Shown here: piece after piece, positions 56,230 through 64,000 of the stretch
How the letters are laid out: the number at the start of each line of letters is the position of its first letter
How positions within the stretch are numbered: the first letter of the stretch is position 1
Assembly (NCBI RefSeq): GCF_040833965.1
Contig: NZ_CP162142.1
Coordinates: 124,001-188,000 of the forward strand
Origin: Leptospira sp. WS39.C2
GTDB lineage: Bacteria > Spirochaetota > Leptospiria > Leptospirales > Leptospiraceae
Direction: 5' to 3'
DNA length: 64,000 nucleotides
Notes under the pieces: generated by a model
What the model was told of the DNA's origin: nothing
Database searches by the model: none
What the model saw: the letters and a program-made list of their open reading frames with translations, nothing else
Position numbers and translations under genes: made by a program

Positions 56230-57165
56230 ATGAATTCTGCATCTTCTACGGTGGAACCTGTTGTCAAAGAACAGGCACCTTTACTTTTCCTCGTTTTATT
56301 TTTTCTCGTCCAAGCGACTGTCTTAACGGTATTTACCGTCCCGTTTTCGTGGACTCTAGTGTGGGTTGCGGTCGGTTCTTATTTCCTTCGTATGTTCGGA
56401 ATCACAGGTGCTTACCATCGTTATTTTTCCCATGCTTCCTTTAAAACCTCAAGGGTTTTCCAATTTGTCCTTGCTTGGATTGGCTCGATGGCAATGCAAA
56501 AAGGAGCTTTGTGGTGGGCTGCACACCATAGAAACCACCATAAATTCTCGGATACGGAAAAGGACATCCACTCCCCTAGTCGAAAGGGATTTTGGTATTC
56601 CCATATGTTTTGGTTTTTACGAGATGATTATAATGACTACGAAGCAAAACTGATTCCCGATTTTTATAAATACCCAGAATTACGTTGGCTTGATCGTTAC
56701 CACTGGATCGCTCCTCTTTCTTATGCAATTCTTTTGTATGCCATCGGTGGTTGGGCTTGGCTTGTCTATGGTTATGCTGTGTCTACGTTTATCTTAGGCC
56801 ATGCCACTTGGACCATCAATTCCCTTTCTCATGTGTATGGATCTGTGCGATATGATTCAAGAGACACGAGTAAAAATAATCTGTGGTTAGCACTTCTCAC
56901 AATGGGTGAAGGATGGCACAATAACCACCATTACTACTGTTCGTCGGTGAACCAAGGGTTTTATTGGTATGAAATTGATATTACTTATTATATCCTAAAA
57001 GTGTTAAGTTGGTTTGGAATTGTTTGGGACTTAAAAAAACCACCTAAAAAGGTCATCGATGAAGGACTGAGTAGAGACCGTGCCAAAAAAGAAGAGATAT
57101 TATTAACAAAAAAACAAAAAATAGAGGTTAAGAGCAAAAAGAAAGTAGAAGTACTTTCGGCTTAG
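56230..57165 (+). CDS. Membrane acyl-CoA desaturase
   Basis: 311 residues, four transmembrane segments. The three histidine boxes of the stearoyl-CoA desaturase class are present: HRYFSH near residue 64, HRNHH near 101 and HNNHH near 238. Introduces a double bond into saturated acyl chains (delta-9 type most likely) using a di-iron centre. The C-terminus is Lys-rich. Stands alone; converges with a membrane protein gene 8 bases away. Confidence 0.93.
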   Translation: MNSASSTVEPVVKEQAPLLFLVLFFLVQATVLTVFTVPFSWTLVWVAVGSYFLRMFGITGAYHRYFSHASFKTSRVFQFVLAWIGSMAMQKGALWWAAHHRNHHKFSDTEKDIHSPSRKGFWYSHMFWFLRDDYNDYEAKLIPDFYKYPELRWLDRYHWIAPLSYAILLYAIGGWAWLVYGYAVSTFILGHATWTINSLSHVYGSVRYDSRDTSKNNLWLALLTMGEGWHNNHHYYCSSVNQGFYWYEIDITYYILKVLSWFGIVWDLKKPPKKVIDEGLSRDRAKKEEILLTKKQKIEVKSKKKVEVLSA

Positions 57166-57172
57166 AATATGT

Positions 57173-57682
57173 TCATACACCCAATCGTTTGCGTATGTCT
57201 GCTGGGATACTTTGGATTGAATCGTATCGCTTTTTTTTCCCACCCGGCAGAGATACATAATAAAAACCATTGATCATTTCTAAAAAATAATCCTGTCCTT
57301 TTTCACCTAACGAACGATTATCGAGTTCTTTAACCATTTTTTGGTATTTTGAGGGCAGTAAATTCCAATTCATATAATTGGTCACAACACCTTGGTCGTT
57401 CACTGTATAGGCACCATCTTGGTGAAGAATTTTTGTACCATTATAATCAAAAATTTCCATCACCTTTAGGTTGTTATCTTTTAGAGATTTGGAATCTTTT
57501 TTGGATTTTCCATCACCGTTTTTAGTGTTGTCATCAGAGTTGGAATTCGATTTTGATTTTTGGTTAGATAATGATTCTTTTTTTCTGAGTTTTCCAAATA
57601 GAAGTAAAAAAACTCCAGCGAGTCCAAGTGCTGCAAAAAGAAACATTTCTGCAGTAGATAAATCAAATAAATATCGCCACAT
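57173..57682 (-). CDS. Membrane-anchored protein of unknown function
   Basis: 169 residues. One N-terminal transmembrane segment (MFLFAALGLAGVFLLLFG), a Ser/Asn/Lys/Asp-rich low-complexity linker (about 40-70), and a C-terminal domain of about 95 residues (EIFDYNGTKILHQDGAYTVNDQG, then LEMINGFYYVSLPGGKKKRYDSI). I recognise no family. It follows the small lipoprotein gene by 2 bases and probably shares its operon. Confidence 0.65.
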   Translation of the reverse strand: MWRYLFDLSTAEMFLFAALGLAGVFLLLFGKLRKKESLSNQKSKSNSNSDDNTKNGDGKSKKDSKSLKDNNLKVMEIFDYNGTKILHQDGAYTVNDQGVVTNYMNWNLLPSKYQKMVKELDNRSLGEKGQDYFLEMINGFYYVSLPGGKKKRYDSIQSIPADIRKRLGV

Positions 57683-57684
57683 AG

Positions 57685-57993
57685 TTAACGAAAACTTGTT
57701 CCAATCGCCTTACAAGAATCGGGAGTGTACCCTTCGGTATTCCAAGCAGGGCAAGTTGTGAGTTCAATGGCTCTAAAACAAAGATTTGCATCGTCGATTT
57801 TGACTCTGCCCAAAGCAAGCGCGCCAGGTAATTTATTAGTACCGCATGCTGAATTTTTTAATGTATACTTTTCAAAAATCTTTTGGTTCCCTTCTTGCGC
57901 AGAATAAAACAAATCATCTCTTTGTTGGATACAACGAAAGAACACAAAAGTGATACTAGTGAAGAGAATCATAGAGAGAAGTTTTTGGTTCAT
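57685..57993 (-). CDS. Small putative lipoprotein
   Basis: 102 residues. Signal NQKLLSMILFTSITFVFFRC with Cys at about residue 21. The mature part carries four further Cys (NSACG, NLCFR, TTCPAW, DSCKA), so disulfides are possible. No family recognised. It overlaps the upstream LEA_2-like gene by 4 bases, in one operon. Confidence 0.65.
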   Translation of the reverse strand: MNQKLLSMILFTSITFVFFRCIQQRDDLFYSAQEGNQKIFEKYTLKNSACGTNKLPGALALGRVKIDDANLCFRAIELTTCPAWNTEGYTPDSCKAIGTSFR

Positions 57994-58526
57994 CGTTTCA
58001 GTTTTATACGGGAAACTTCTCGAACAGGGATAGGCAATTTTCCAAACACACTATCCACTTGTACGGTACCATAAATTTCAAATTCTACTTCTTCCCCTTT
58101 TTTTGCGGCCTCTCCTAGTTGTTTTGCTAACAAAAGTAACTTAGGAAGGATAGATCCTTTTTGTTCTGGTACAAGTTTTAAAACAACAAGTGTTTCTGAA
58201 TTTGGTTCTACTTCTACAGGGTTTAAGTTTTGAAGTTTTCCGATGTATTCTTTGCCTTGTGTTGTCACAAGTTCAATGTCCAAATCAAATTCGTAAATAC
58301 TGACTTTTGTAGGATTAGGGTTTGTAACAGAAATTTGTGGATACAAATCAAGGAGTGGAATCAAAGGGAAACTTGGATTTGGTTTCAGTTCGACACGAAC
58401 ATCCACCAAATCAAACTTACACGCCTTTAGGCTTTCTAAATTTTGTTTTGTATCACTGATACAATTTGATAATCCAAATAAAAATAATATTTGGATTGTT
58501 AGAATGAAGGAATGTTTACGGACCAA
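57990..58526 (-). CDS. LEA type 2-like lipoprotein
   Basis: 178 residues from a TTG with AAGG upstream, beginning inside the end of the preceding enzyme gene. Lipoprotein signal (ILFLFGLSNC). The mature part has the LEA_2/WHy-type pattern: a paired-strand domain with ISVTNPNPTKVSIYEFDLDIEL, SETLVVLKLVPEQ and a terminal EFEIYGTVQVDSVFGKLPIPV. Related bacterial lipoproteins sit on the envelope; function unknown. Confidence 0.72.
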   Translation of the reverse strand: MVRKHSFILTIQILFLFGLSNCISDTKQNLESLKACKFDLVDVRVELKPNPSFPLIPLLDLYPQISVTNPNPTKVSIYEFDLDIELVTTQGKEYIGKLQNLNPVEVEPNSETLVVLKLVPEQKGSILPKLLLLAKQLGEAAKKGEEVEFEIYGTVQVDSVFGKLPIPVREVSRIKLKR

Positions 58527-59496
58527 ATACTACCTTCCCTTCGGTCATGTGTTGTTTGTAAAATTCCAATCCTTCTTTGAATTCTTCAAATTTAAATCGT
58601 TTGTTGATTTTGGTTTGGAAAACTGTTTTTAAATGTTTCTGTGCTTCTTTTGCTTGTTTTTGAAATTCTTCCAATCCTATTTCGTAAATCCAAGAGGATA
58701 ACCAAAAACCTTCAATTTTTTTGTTTTGGAAAAGGATGATCCCAGAATTTACAGGGAATGGTTTTTCAGACAAAGCTCCATAACATACAAGTTTTGAACC
58801 ATAAGGCATACACTCCACGAGGGATTGGGCTGTTTCCCCAGCGACTGCATCAATGGCATACGTTGCGTTCAGTTTTTTGGAAAGTTTGAATAATTCTTTT
58901 TGGTAATTTGGTGAGGAGGAGTTTAAGATATTTTCGGCACCAATTTCTGTTAAACTATCTTCTTGTTCTTTTTTTCGCACAACATTGATTAGAGGAATTC
59001 CTTTCTCGTTACAAAGCCGAACCACCATTTTTCCAAGGGCACTGGCTGCGGCTGTTTGGATCATGGCAGCATGCCCTTCTTTTTGGCAACGGGATACCAT
59101 GGCCCAAGCGGTCATAGGGTTCACAAAAAAACTAGAACCTTCGTCGAGTGTCACACCATCCACTAACGGTAAACAGTTGTCTTCCGTTGTGATCATATAT
59201 TCTGCCCATGACCCATCATTTTGTGGGGCCACACAAGAGACGGACATTCCGACTTTGAGTGTTTTGATGGCGCTGCCCACAGCATCAACGGTTCCACTGG
59301 CTTCAAATCCTGCGGAGACAGGTGCCTTTTTTTTGAAACCATACAAACCACGGATGAACATCAAATCTGATGGATTGATTGGGGAAAGGTGGATTTTGAT
59401 CCTAACTTCGTTTTCTTTTGGTGTTGGAATTTCTTTTTCACGAAGTTCCAATTGTGGTTCGGTTTCATCGTATTTAAGGATGGTGACTGCTTTCAT
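58516..59496 (-). CDS. Medium-chain zinc-less alcohol dehydrogenase / quinone oxidoreductase-like protein
   Basis: 326 residues from the ATG at 59496, with GGGATGAG upstream. MDR superfamily: N-terminal GroES-like domain (HLSPINPSDLMFIRGLYG, GFEASGTVDAVGS), nucleotide-binding domain with TAAASALGKMVVRLC and a QOR-like C-terminus. There is no cluster of Cys/His zinc ligands, so it probably is a quinone-, enone- or enoyl-reductase of the quinone oxidoreductase type using NADPH. Its substrate is unknown. Confidence 0.85.
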   Translation of the reverse strand: MKAVTILKYDETEPQLELREKEIPTPKENEVRIKIHLSPINPSDLMFIRGLYGFKKKAPVSAGFEASGTVDAVGSAIKTLKVGMSVSCVAPQNDGSWAEYMITTEDNCLPLVDGVTLDEGSSFFVNPMTAWAMVSRCQKEGHAAMIQTAAASALGKMVVRLCNEKGIPLINVVRKKEQEDSLTEIGAENILNSSSPNYQKELFKLSKKLNATYAIDAVAGETAQSLVECMPYGSKLVCYGALSEKPFPVNSGIILFQNKKIEGFWLSSWIYEIGLEEFQKQAKEAQKHLKTVFQTKINKRFKFEEFKEGLEFYKQHMTEGKVVFGP

Positions 59497-59567
59497 CTCA
59501 TCCCATTCACTCACGGAAAATCTGCTTGCCAACTCTTTCTTTTGAAAGAAACTACTTTGAGTCCCCT

Positions 59568-60362
59568 GTGAAATCAAAAAAAATAAACAACGAAACCATC
59601 GTCGGTATCATTTTTTTTTCCATTTTGGTATTCGCATTTTTTACAACCGTCATAGAGCCGGACAAACCAACCAAAAAATATCCATACCGACTTTCTTTGT
59701 TTTATTCACGGATAGACGGGATCAAAGAAGGAACAGAGGTAAGAATCCTTGGAATCCAAAAAGGTTATGTTGCCCATATTGATTCAAGGCCACTTATGGA
59801 TGTACCTGATAGACGTTTTCTTGACCATAACATGGATCATGCGATCGAGTTACACATTGCTTTAGAAGACCCACTTACCCTTTGGGACAATTATGAAGTG
59901 GATTTTCAAACAGTGACTTTATTTTCGGGAAGGATCATCAATATCAACCCGGGTAGTTCCGATGGGAAACGCCCATTTTTTAAACCTACGTTCCGAGAAG
60001 GGGAAAAATCTCCAGATTACTTACCATCTGCACGGTATTTTGACGATTTTTTCAAAGCCACTTCCGCCACGATGGAAGAAAATCGTTCTGACCTCCGACA
60101 AATCACATTGGATTTCCGTTCCATCACCGATAAGTTAAACCATACTGAAGGTACAATTCCCAAAATCATAGGAAGTACTGAGATGTATGATGAACTTCTC
60201 GCTACGATCAAAGACGCAGAAACCATCGGAAAAGAAGGTAGAAGGTATATGGAGAGTTCTAGGAATTTAGAAAACACAATGCCGATACCATTTTTAATAA
60301 CAGCTTCGTATTACGGCCGTACAACGCCTATTACGGGAAGAAGGATTGGACCACAAAATTAA
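59568..60362 (+). CDS. MCE/MlaD-like lipid-transport protein
   Basis: 264 residues from a GTG at 59568 (a TTG at 59526 is possible). One N-terminal transmembrane segment (VGIIFFSILVFAFFTTVI) is followed by a single MCE domain (PYRLSLFYSRIDGIKEGTEVRILGIQKGYV, DNYEVDFQTVTLFSGRIININPG) and a helical tail. MCE proteins bind lipids and tether to the inner membrane in Mla/Mce systems. No permease or ATPase gene is adjacent. Its stop overlaps the glycosyltransferase start by one base. Confidence 0.85.
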   Translation: MKSKKINNETIVGIIFFSILVFAFFTTVIEPDKPTKKYPYRLSLFYSRIDGIKEGTEVRILGIQKGYVAHIDSRPLMDVPDRRFLDHNMDHAIELHIALEDPLTLWDNYEVDFQTVTLFSGRIININPGSSDGKRPFFKPTFREGEKSPDYLPSARYFDDFFKATSATMEENRSDLRQITLDFRSITDKLNHTEGTIPKIIGSTEMYDELLATIKDAETIGKEGRRYMESSRNLENTMPIPFLITASYYGRTTPITGRRIGPQN

Positions 60363-61441
60363 TGAAAGTTGCAATTATACATGACTGGCTCACGGGAATG
60401 CGTGGGGGAGAAGTTGTCCTTGATAGTATGTTAAAAGCTTATCCTGAAGCTGATTTGTTTAGTCTTTTTTATTCCAAAGGAAAACTCAATGCGAGGATTG
60501 AAGATCGAAAAATCACCACCGCATTTACAAACAACCTTCCTTTTAAAGAAAAATACTATCGGTATTATTTGCCACTTTTTCCAACAGCCATTGAAACTTT
60601 AGATCTAAAAGGATATGATGTTGTCATCAGTTCTTCACATTGTGTTGCCAAAGGTGTCATCCCTCATCCCGATACATTCCATTTGAGTTATGTACATAGT
60701 CCAATGCGTTATGTTTGGGATATGTATTATGATTATTTTCCCGCAAGGAAAGGTTTTAAATTTTTCCTTTTACAATCCATTGCCAATTATTTAAGAACTT
60801 GGGACGCTGCTTCTGCGAATCGTGTGGATTTTTTTACGTGTAACTCTCATTTTGTGGGAAGACGCATTCAAAAGTACTATAGGCGTGATTATAAAATCAT
60901 TTATCCACCTTGTTTGCCTCAAGACTTTCGGGTTCATGATAATTCAAAAGATGATTATTACCTGATGGTTTCTGCCTTTGCTCCTTATAAAAAAATAGAC
61001 CTAGCCATCGAAGCTTTCCGTGAAAATGGAAAACCACTCATCCTTGTGGGTGGAGGCCAAGAAGAAGGAAATCTCACAAAAAATCTACCGAAAAACATCC
61101 TATGGAAAAAGGGACTGCCTCGCACAGAAGTGATCGAACTCTACAAAAAAGCTAGAGGGTTTATATTTCCAGGGATGGAAGACTTTGGGATCACACCAGT
61201 GGAATCGCAGGCCTACGCCACTCCTGTCATCGCCTATGGAAAGGGTGGGGCCTTAGAATCGGTAAAAGATGGCAAAACAGGGGTATTTTTCGCAGAACAG
61301 ACGGTAAAATCCTTAAACGACGCCATCAAACGGGCTGAAAAAATCCAATTCAAACGTTGGGATTTCCAAAATTCCATCAATCGATTCACGGAAGAAAAAT
61401 TCGTAAGCGAAATTCGAAAGGTAGTCGATAGACATAAATAG
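60362..61441 (+). CDS. GT4-family glycosyltransferase
   Basis: 359 residues, GT-B fold. N-terminal IIHDWLTGMRGGEVVLDSML, then YVHSPMRYVWDMYYDYF; the C-terminal domain has GVGGGQEEGN-like nucleotide-binding (LILVGGGQEEG) and the E-x7-E motif EDFGITPVESQAYATPVIAYG. This pattern is typical of mannosyltransferases of the WbaZ type acting on O-antigen or glycolipids. Translationally coupled to the MCE gene, and 21 bases before flbD. Confidence 0.9.
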   Translation: MKVAIIHDWLTGMRGGEVVLDSMLKAYPEADLFSLFYSKGKLNARIEDRKITTAFTNNLPFKEKYYRYYLPLFPTAIETLDLKGYDVVISSSHCVAKGVIPHPDTFHLSYVHSPMRYVWDMYYDYFPARKGFKFFLLQSIANYLRTWDAASANRVDFFTCNSHFVGRRIQKYYRRDYKIIYPPCLPQDFRVHDNSKDDYYLMVSAFAPYKKIDLAIEAFRENGKPLILVGGGQEEGNLTKNLPKNILWKKGLPRTEVIELYKKARGFIFPGMEDFGITPVESQAYATPVIAYGKGGALESVKDGKTGVFFAEQTVKSLNDAIKRAEKIQFKRWDFQNSINRFTEEKFVSEIRKVVDRHK

Positions 61442-61462
61442 AAATCTCTGAAGGGGGATCTC

Positions 61463-61681
61463 TTGGTCATTTTACATCGACTCAAAGGTGCGGAATTTGT
61501 TCTCAATGCAGATTTGATTGAGACCATTGAAGCAAATCCAGATACGATCATCACTCTTGTGAATGAAAAGAAATTCATTGTACAAGAGACTGTTGCGGAC
61601 GTTGTGGAAAGGGTAATCGCTTACCAAACGAGAATCCACAACCTGCCTCGAGTGAGTGATAGAAGGCCTGAGGAAACATAA
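61463..61681 (+). CDS. flbD: Flagellar protein FlbD
   Basis: 72 residues. Start is TTG with GGGGGA at good spacing. The N-terminal LHRLKGAEFVLNADLIETIEANPDTIITLVNEKKFIV pattern is the FlbD family signature. FlbD is a small protein of the flagellar gene cluster of spirochaetes and Bacilli. It directly precedes motA. Confidence 0.92.
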   Translation: MVILHRLKGAEFVLNADLIETIEANPDTIITLVNEKKFIVQETVADVVERVIAYQTRIHNLPRVSDRRPEET

Positions 61682-61684
61682 GAA

Positions 61685-62467
61685 ATGGATATAGCTACAG
61701 TCATTGGTTTGGCATTAGGATTGGCCTTGATGTTACTTGGGGTTGTTTCGGGGGGTCTTTCACTCACCGACCTAATTGATATTCCATCCGTCATGATTAC
61801 ATTTGGTGGGGCAGCAGCAGCTACCATCATCTCCTTCCCATGGACATCCACCATTGGTGTGGGTGCTGTGACTAAAAAAGCGTTTCAAAATCCACCTTCG
61901 GATTTGCCAGGTCTTATCACAACACTAGTTAGTTTCTCAGAAAAAGCTCGTCGTGAAGGATTACTCGCTTTAGAAGATGATATCAACGAATTACCTGAAG
62001 AATTTTTAAAAAAGGGAATCCAACTCGTAGTGGATGGAACCGATCCCGAACTTGTCCGTAATATTATGGAGACCGAAATTGGGAACACCGCCGCAAGGCA
62101 TGCTTATGGTCGTGGTTGGTGGGATGCTTACGCTGGTTTTGCGCCAGGCTTCGGGATGCTTGGGACCCTTGTGGGTCTTGTGGGGATGTTAAAGAACTTA
62201 GGTGGTGGGGACGCAAGTGCCATTGGACAAGGTATGGCAACAGCCCTAATTACAACATTATACGGATCCCTTGCTCAGAACTTATTTGCAGCACCTGTTG
62301 TGAGAAAACTCACACGTAGATCGGAAGACGAGCTTGTGATCAAACAAGTGATGGTGGAAGGAACTTTATCCATCCAGTCGGGTGATAACCCAAGGATTGT
62401 AAAAGAGAAACTTGCGAGTTTCTTAACACCAGCTGAACGAGTTGCCTTGAAAGATGATGGAGATTAA
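61685..62467 (+). CDS. motA: Flagellar motor stator protein MotA
   Basis: 260 residues, MotA/ExbB family with four transmembrane helices (near 5-30, 34-50, 150-175 and 190-210). The stator hallmark Gly/Pro segments are GFAPGFGMLGTLVGLVGML and GQGMATALITTLYGSL. Conducts protons with MotB and drives rotation of the periplasmic flagella. GAGGAAA precedes the ATG. Confidence 0.96.
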   Translation: MDIATVIGLALGLALMLLGVVSGGLSLTDLIDIPSVMITFGGAAAATIISFPWTSTIGVGAVTKKAFQNPPSDLPGLITTLVSFSEKARREGLLALEDDINELPEEFLKKGIQLVVDGTDPELVRNIMETEIGNTAARHAYGRGWWDAYAGFAPGFGMLGTLVGLVGMLKNLGGGDASAIGQGMATALITTLYGSLAQNLFAAPVVRKLTRRSEDELVIKQVMVEGTLSIQSGDNPRIVKEKLASFLTPAERVALKDDGD

Positions 62468-62476
62468 TCCTTAGCC

Positions 62477-63307
62477 ATGGCAAAAAAAGAAAAATGTCCT
62501 GAGTGCATCCAAAAAGTTCCCGAGTTCATGGCGACTTACGGGGACATGGTGACACTTCTCCTTTGTTTCTTTATCCTTTTGTATACCACAGGGAAAACAG
62601 ATGCAAAGGAGATGCAAATCATTCTCTCGGCATTTAAATCCACCACAGGATTTTTCACAGGTGGACAAACATTATCGAAAGGATCTTTGGAAGAGATGGG
62701 TATGCAAATTGAATCTTTGCCATCTCAAGTGGTAGGTCGAAACCTTTCCAAATCCAAAAAAGATGCACAAGAAGTATTCAAACCAGAAGTAGAAGCGGGA
62801 AAAGTGCGGATCTCTGAAAACGAACGAGGCCTTGTGATCTCTCTTGTTGGAGCAGATTATTTTTATCCAGGGTCTGCTATTCTAACGCCCGCTATCCGAG
62901 AGACTTTACGAAAAGCAGCAGGTCTTATCAAAGGACTCGAACGATTTGTGCGAGTAGAAGGGCATAGCGATGACGATGCTGTGAATCCAGTGAGTCGTCC
63001 TGGTCGCGAAGAAAGAGAATATATCAATAACTGGGATTTGGCGGGAGCAAGAGCTGTAAACGCCACTGTATTTATGATCAATGCAGAAGAAATTGAGCCT
63101 AGTTGGTTCCAAGCTGTAAGTTTTGGATCCTACAGACCTCTTGTGTTGGAAAATGAAGGTACACCAGAAGCAAAGGCTTTTAACAGAAGAGTGGATATCA
63201 TCATTTTAACAGAGAAGTCTACAAAACGAGCTCCAGGAGAAAGTAAATACGGACTACCTGACACTCGTTTGCCGAACACTGAAACAAATGTAGAAGGAGA
63301 ATTTTAA
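62477..63307 (+). CDS. motB: Flagellar motor protein MotB
   Basis: 276 residues. Single transmembrane helix with the essential Asp23 (TYGDMVTLLLCFFILLY), then an OmpA-type peptidoglycan-binding domain (about 150-240: RFVRVEGHSDDDAVNPVS, NWDLAGARAVNATVFMIN, FNRRVDIIIL). Anchors the stator to peptidoglycan. Begins 9 bases after motA. Confidence 0.96.
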   Translation: MAKKEKCPECIQKVPEFMATYGDMVTLLLCFFILLYTTGKTDAKEMQIILSAFKSTTGFFTGGQTLSKGSLEEMGMQIESLPSQVVGRNLSKSKKDAQEVFKPEVEAGKVRISENERGLVISLVGADYFYPGSAILTPAIRETLRKAAGLIKGLERFVRVEGHSDDDAVNPVSRPGREEREYINNWDLAGARAVNATVFMINAEEIEPSWFQAVSFGSYRPLVLENEGTPEAKAFNRRVDIIILTEKSTKRAPGESKYGLPDTRLPNTETNVEGEF

Positions 63308-63308
63308 C

Positions 63309-63836
63309 ATGGGTGACCGTGAAGTAGATGAAGAAGAAGGTGGGTTAGCTGAAGGTAGTTCCGCCTCTGCTGGGATGTCCCCCATTGTCAAATGGTTATT
63401 GTACATCGCTGCGGCCATTTTTGGAATTATCATTGTAACCGTAATATCGATGTTTGTTGCTCAAAAAACAGCAACAAGTGTGTTCAAACAACAAAAGAAT
63501 ATCTCACTTGTGAAAGCTCCACCTCCTTTGGAAGTTTACACATTTCAGGAAGAGTTCCGAGTGAATACTTCCGATGTTGGAGAATCACACTTTGTAAAGT
63601 TAAAGATGTCTCTTGGATTTGAATCAGGGCAACCTGCACTTTCTGCAGAACTTGCAGCACGTGTCGCACAAATGCAAAACATCATTAACTTGGTGATAGC
63701 TCGTAAAACAAAAGACGATTTAAAATCCATTACCAACCAATTGGATTTACGTGAGGAAATCAAAGCCCACTTAAACCACATTTTGACCAATGGAAAAATC
63801 AAAGAGGTTTACTTTACCGAGTTTTTGGTAAACTAG
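63309..63836 (+). CDS. fliL: Flagellar basal-body-associated protein FliL
   Basis: 175 residues. Acidic cytoplasmic N-terminus ([17 protein letters not shown]), one transmembrane segment ([22 protein letters not shown]), then the FliL periplasmic domain ending [13 protein letters not shown]. FliL associates with the stator. It follows motB by one base. Confidence 0.94.
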   Translation: MGDREVDEEEGGLAEGSSASAGMSPIVKWLLYIAAAIFGIIIVTVISMFVAQKTATSVFKQQKNISLVKAPPPLEVYTFQEEFRVNTSDVGESHFVKLKMSLGFESGQPALSAELAARVAQMQNIINLVIARKTKDDLKSITNQLDLREEIKAHLNHILTNGKIKEVYFTEFLVN

Positions 63837-63840
63837 GACT

Positions 63841-64000
63841 ATGTCCGACCAAATCCTTGGTGTGATCCCTGCTCGGTTTGCGAGCACGAGACTTCCTGGA
63901 AAACCACTGGCCCTCATTGGAACAAAACCAATGATCCAGTGGACTTATGCCAATGCCTCAAAGTCCAAGTCTTTCCACCGTTTGGTGGTAGCAACAGACG
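63841..64000 (+). CDS. kdsB: 3-deoxy-manno-octulosonate cytidylyltransferase (partial)
   Basis: The first 53 residues are visible before the window edge: [20 protein letters not shown] and [17 protein letters not shown] are the CMP-KDO synthetase N-terminal signature (CTP-binding loop). Activates KDO for lipid A/LPS core. It starts 4 bases after the fliL stop, so it is transcribed with the flagellar genes. Confidence 0.93.
   Translation, partial: MSDQILGVIPARFASTRLPGKPLALIGTKPMIQWTYANASKSKSFHRLVVATD

Noticed and set aside
1..64000. CRISPR arrays, insertion sequences, prophage genes, ordinary tRNA or rRNA genes
   Set aside because: None seen: no regularly spaced repeats, no transposase, integrase or phage structural motifs, and the only tRNA-like structure belongs to the tmRNA.

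Overview
The window looks like chromosome of a Leptospira species (Spirochaetes), probably from a saprophytic (L. biflexa-like) clade. This is inferred from gene content: two DUF1554-type Leptospira lipoproteins (one cut off at the left edge), a spiro-SPASM radical SAM protein, a phasin-related protein, a spirochaete-style flbD-motA-motB-fliL block, many short-signal lipoproteins with relaxed lipoboxes (FxxxC rather than LAGC), several cyclic-nucleotide-binding proteins and frequent TTG/GTG starts. There is no insertion sequence, CRISPR array, rRNA or ordinary tRNA. The only RNA gene I can support is a tmRNA (ssrA) on the minus strand.

Layout. 1-4.4 kb: the tail of a DUF1554-like gene, a short-chain dehydrogenase facing an AraC regulator, then small membrane proteins and lipoproteins. 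4.5-5.0 kb: ssrA followed by a palindrome cluster. 5.0-7.6 kb: a three-gene operon (lipoprotein, helical protein, MotB/OmpA-like protein). 7.8-11.4 kb: small exported proteins and a DUF2167 protein. 11.6-15.3 kb: glycerol facilitator, malic enzyme, phasin-related protein behind a double palindrome, and a lipoprotein, ending in a structured repeat-like element. 15.5-21.9 kb: a TonB-ExbD-ExbD-ExbB energy-transducing operon, then a cobalamin-binding-like protein with a TrkA/TrkH potassium uptake pair. 21.9-29.1 kb: adenosine deaminase-like protein facing a MATE exporter, a cNMP-regulated patatin-like esterase, and a three-gene SPFH/zinc-ribbon operon resembling Bacillus ydjGHI.

29.2-32.3 kb: a DUF1549/DUF1553-DUF1501 pair. 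32.4-37.3 kb: a lipoprotein, an OprO/P-like porin, GDP-mannose dehydratase, a STAS protein and a tandem cNMP-binding protein. 37.4-43.5 kb: TPR protein, VWA protein, CoA-type Nudix hydrolase and RNase D, facing purF-queD-queC. 43.5-46.7 kb is accessory-looking: a decayed SBBP beta-propeller lipoprotein, an unusual lipoprotein with an acidic/Gly tract, and a DUF1554 lipoprotein. 47.3-49.7 kb: transhydrogenase pntAB-pntB (no alpha-1 gene adjacent) and a response regulator.

49.7-56.1 kb is the most interesting region: a tightly packed operon of lysC, a SurA-like chaperone, a spiro-SPASM radical SAM protein, a fused SpsF-type nucleotidyltransferase/PseG-like protein, and a TPR protein. It probably belongs to surface or flagellar nonulosonic-acid-type glycan metabolism (inference). 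56.2-59.5 kb: acyl desaturase, small lipoproteins and a quinone-reductase-like enzyme. 59.5-64 kb: MCE protein, GT4 glycosyltransferase, flbD-motA-motB-fliL and the start of kdsB, all closely spaced on the plus strand.
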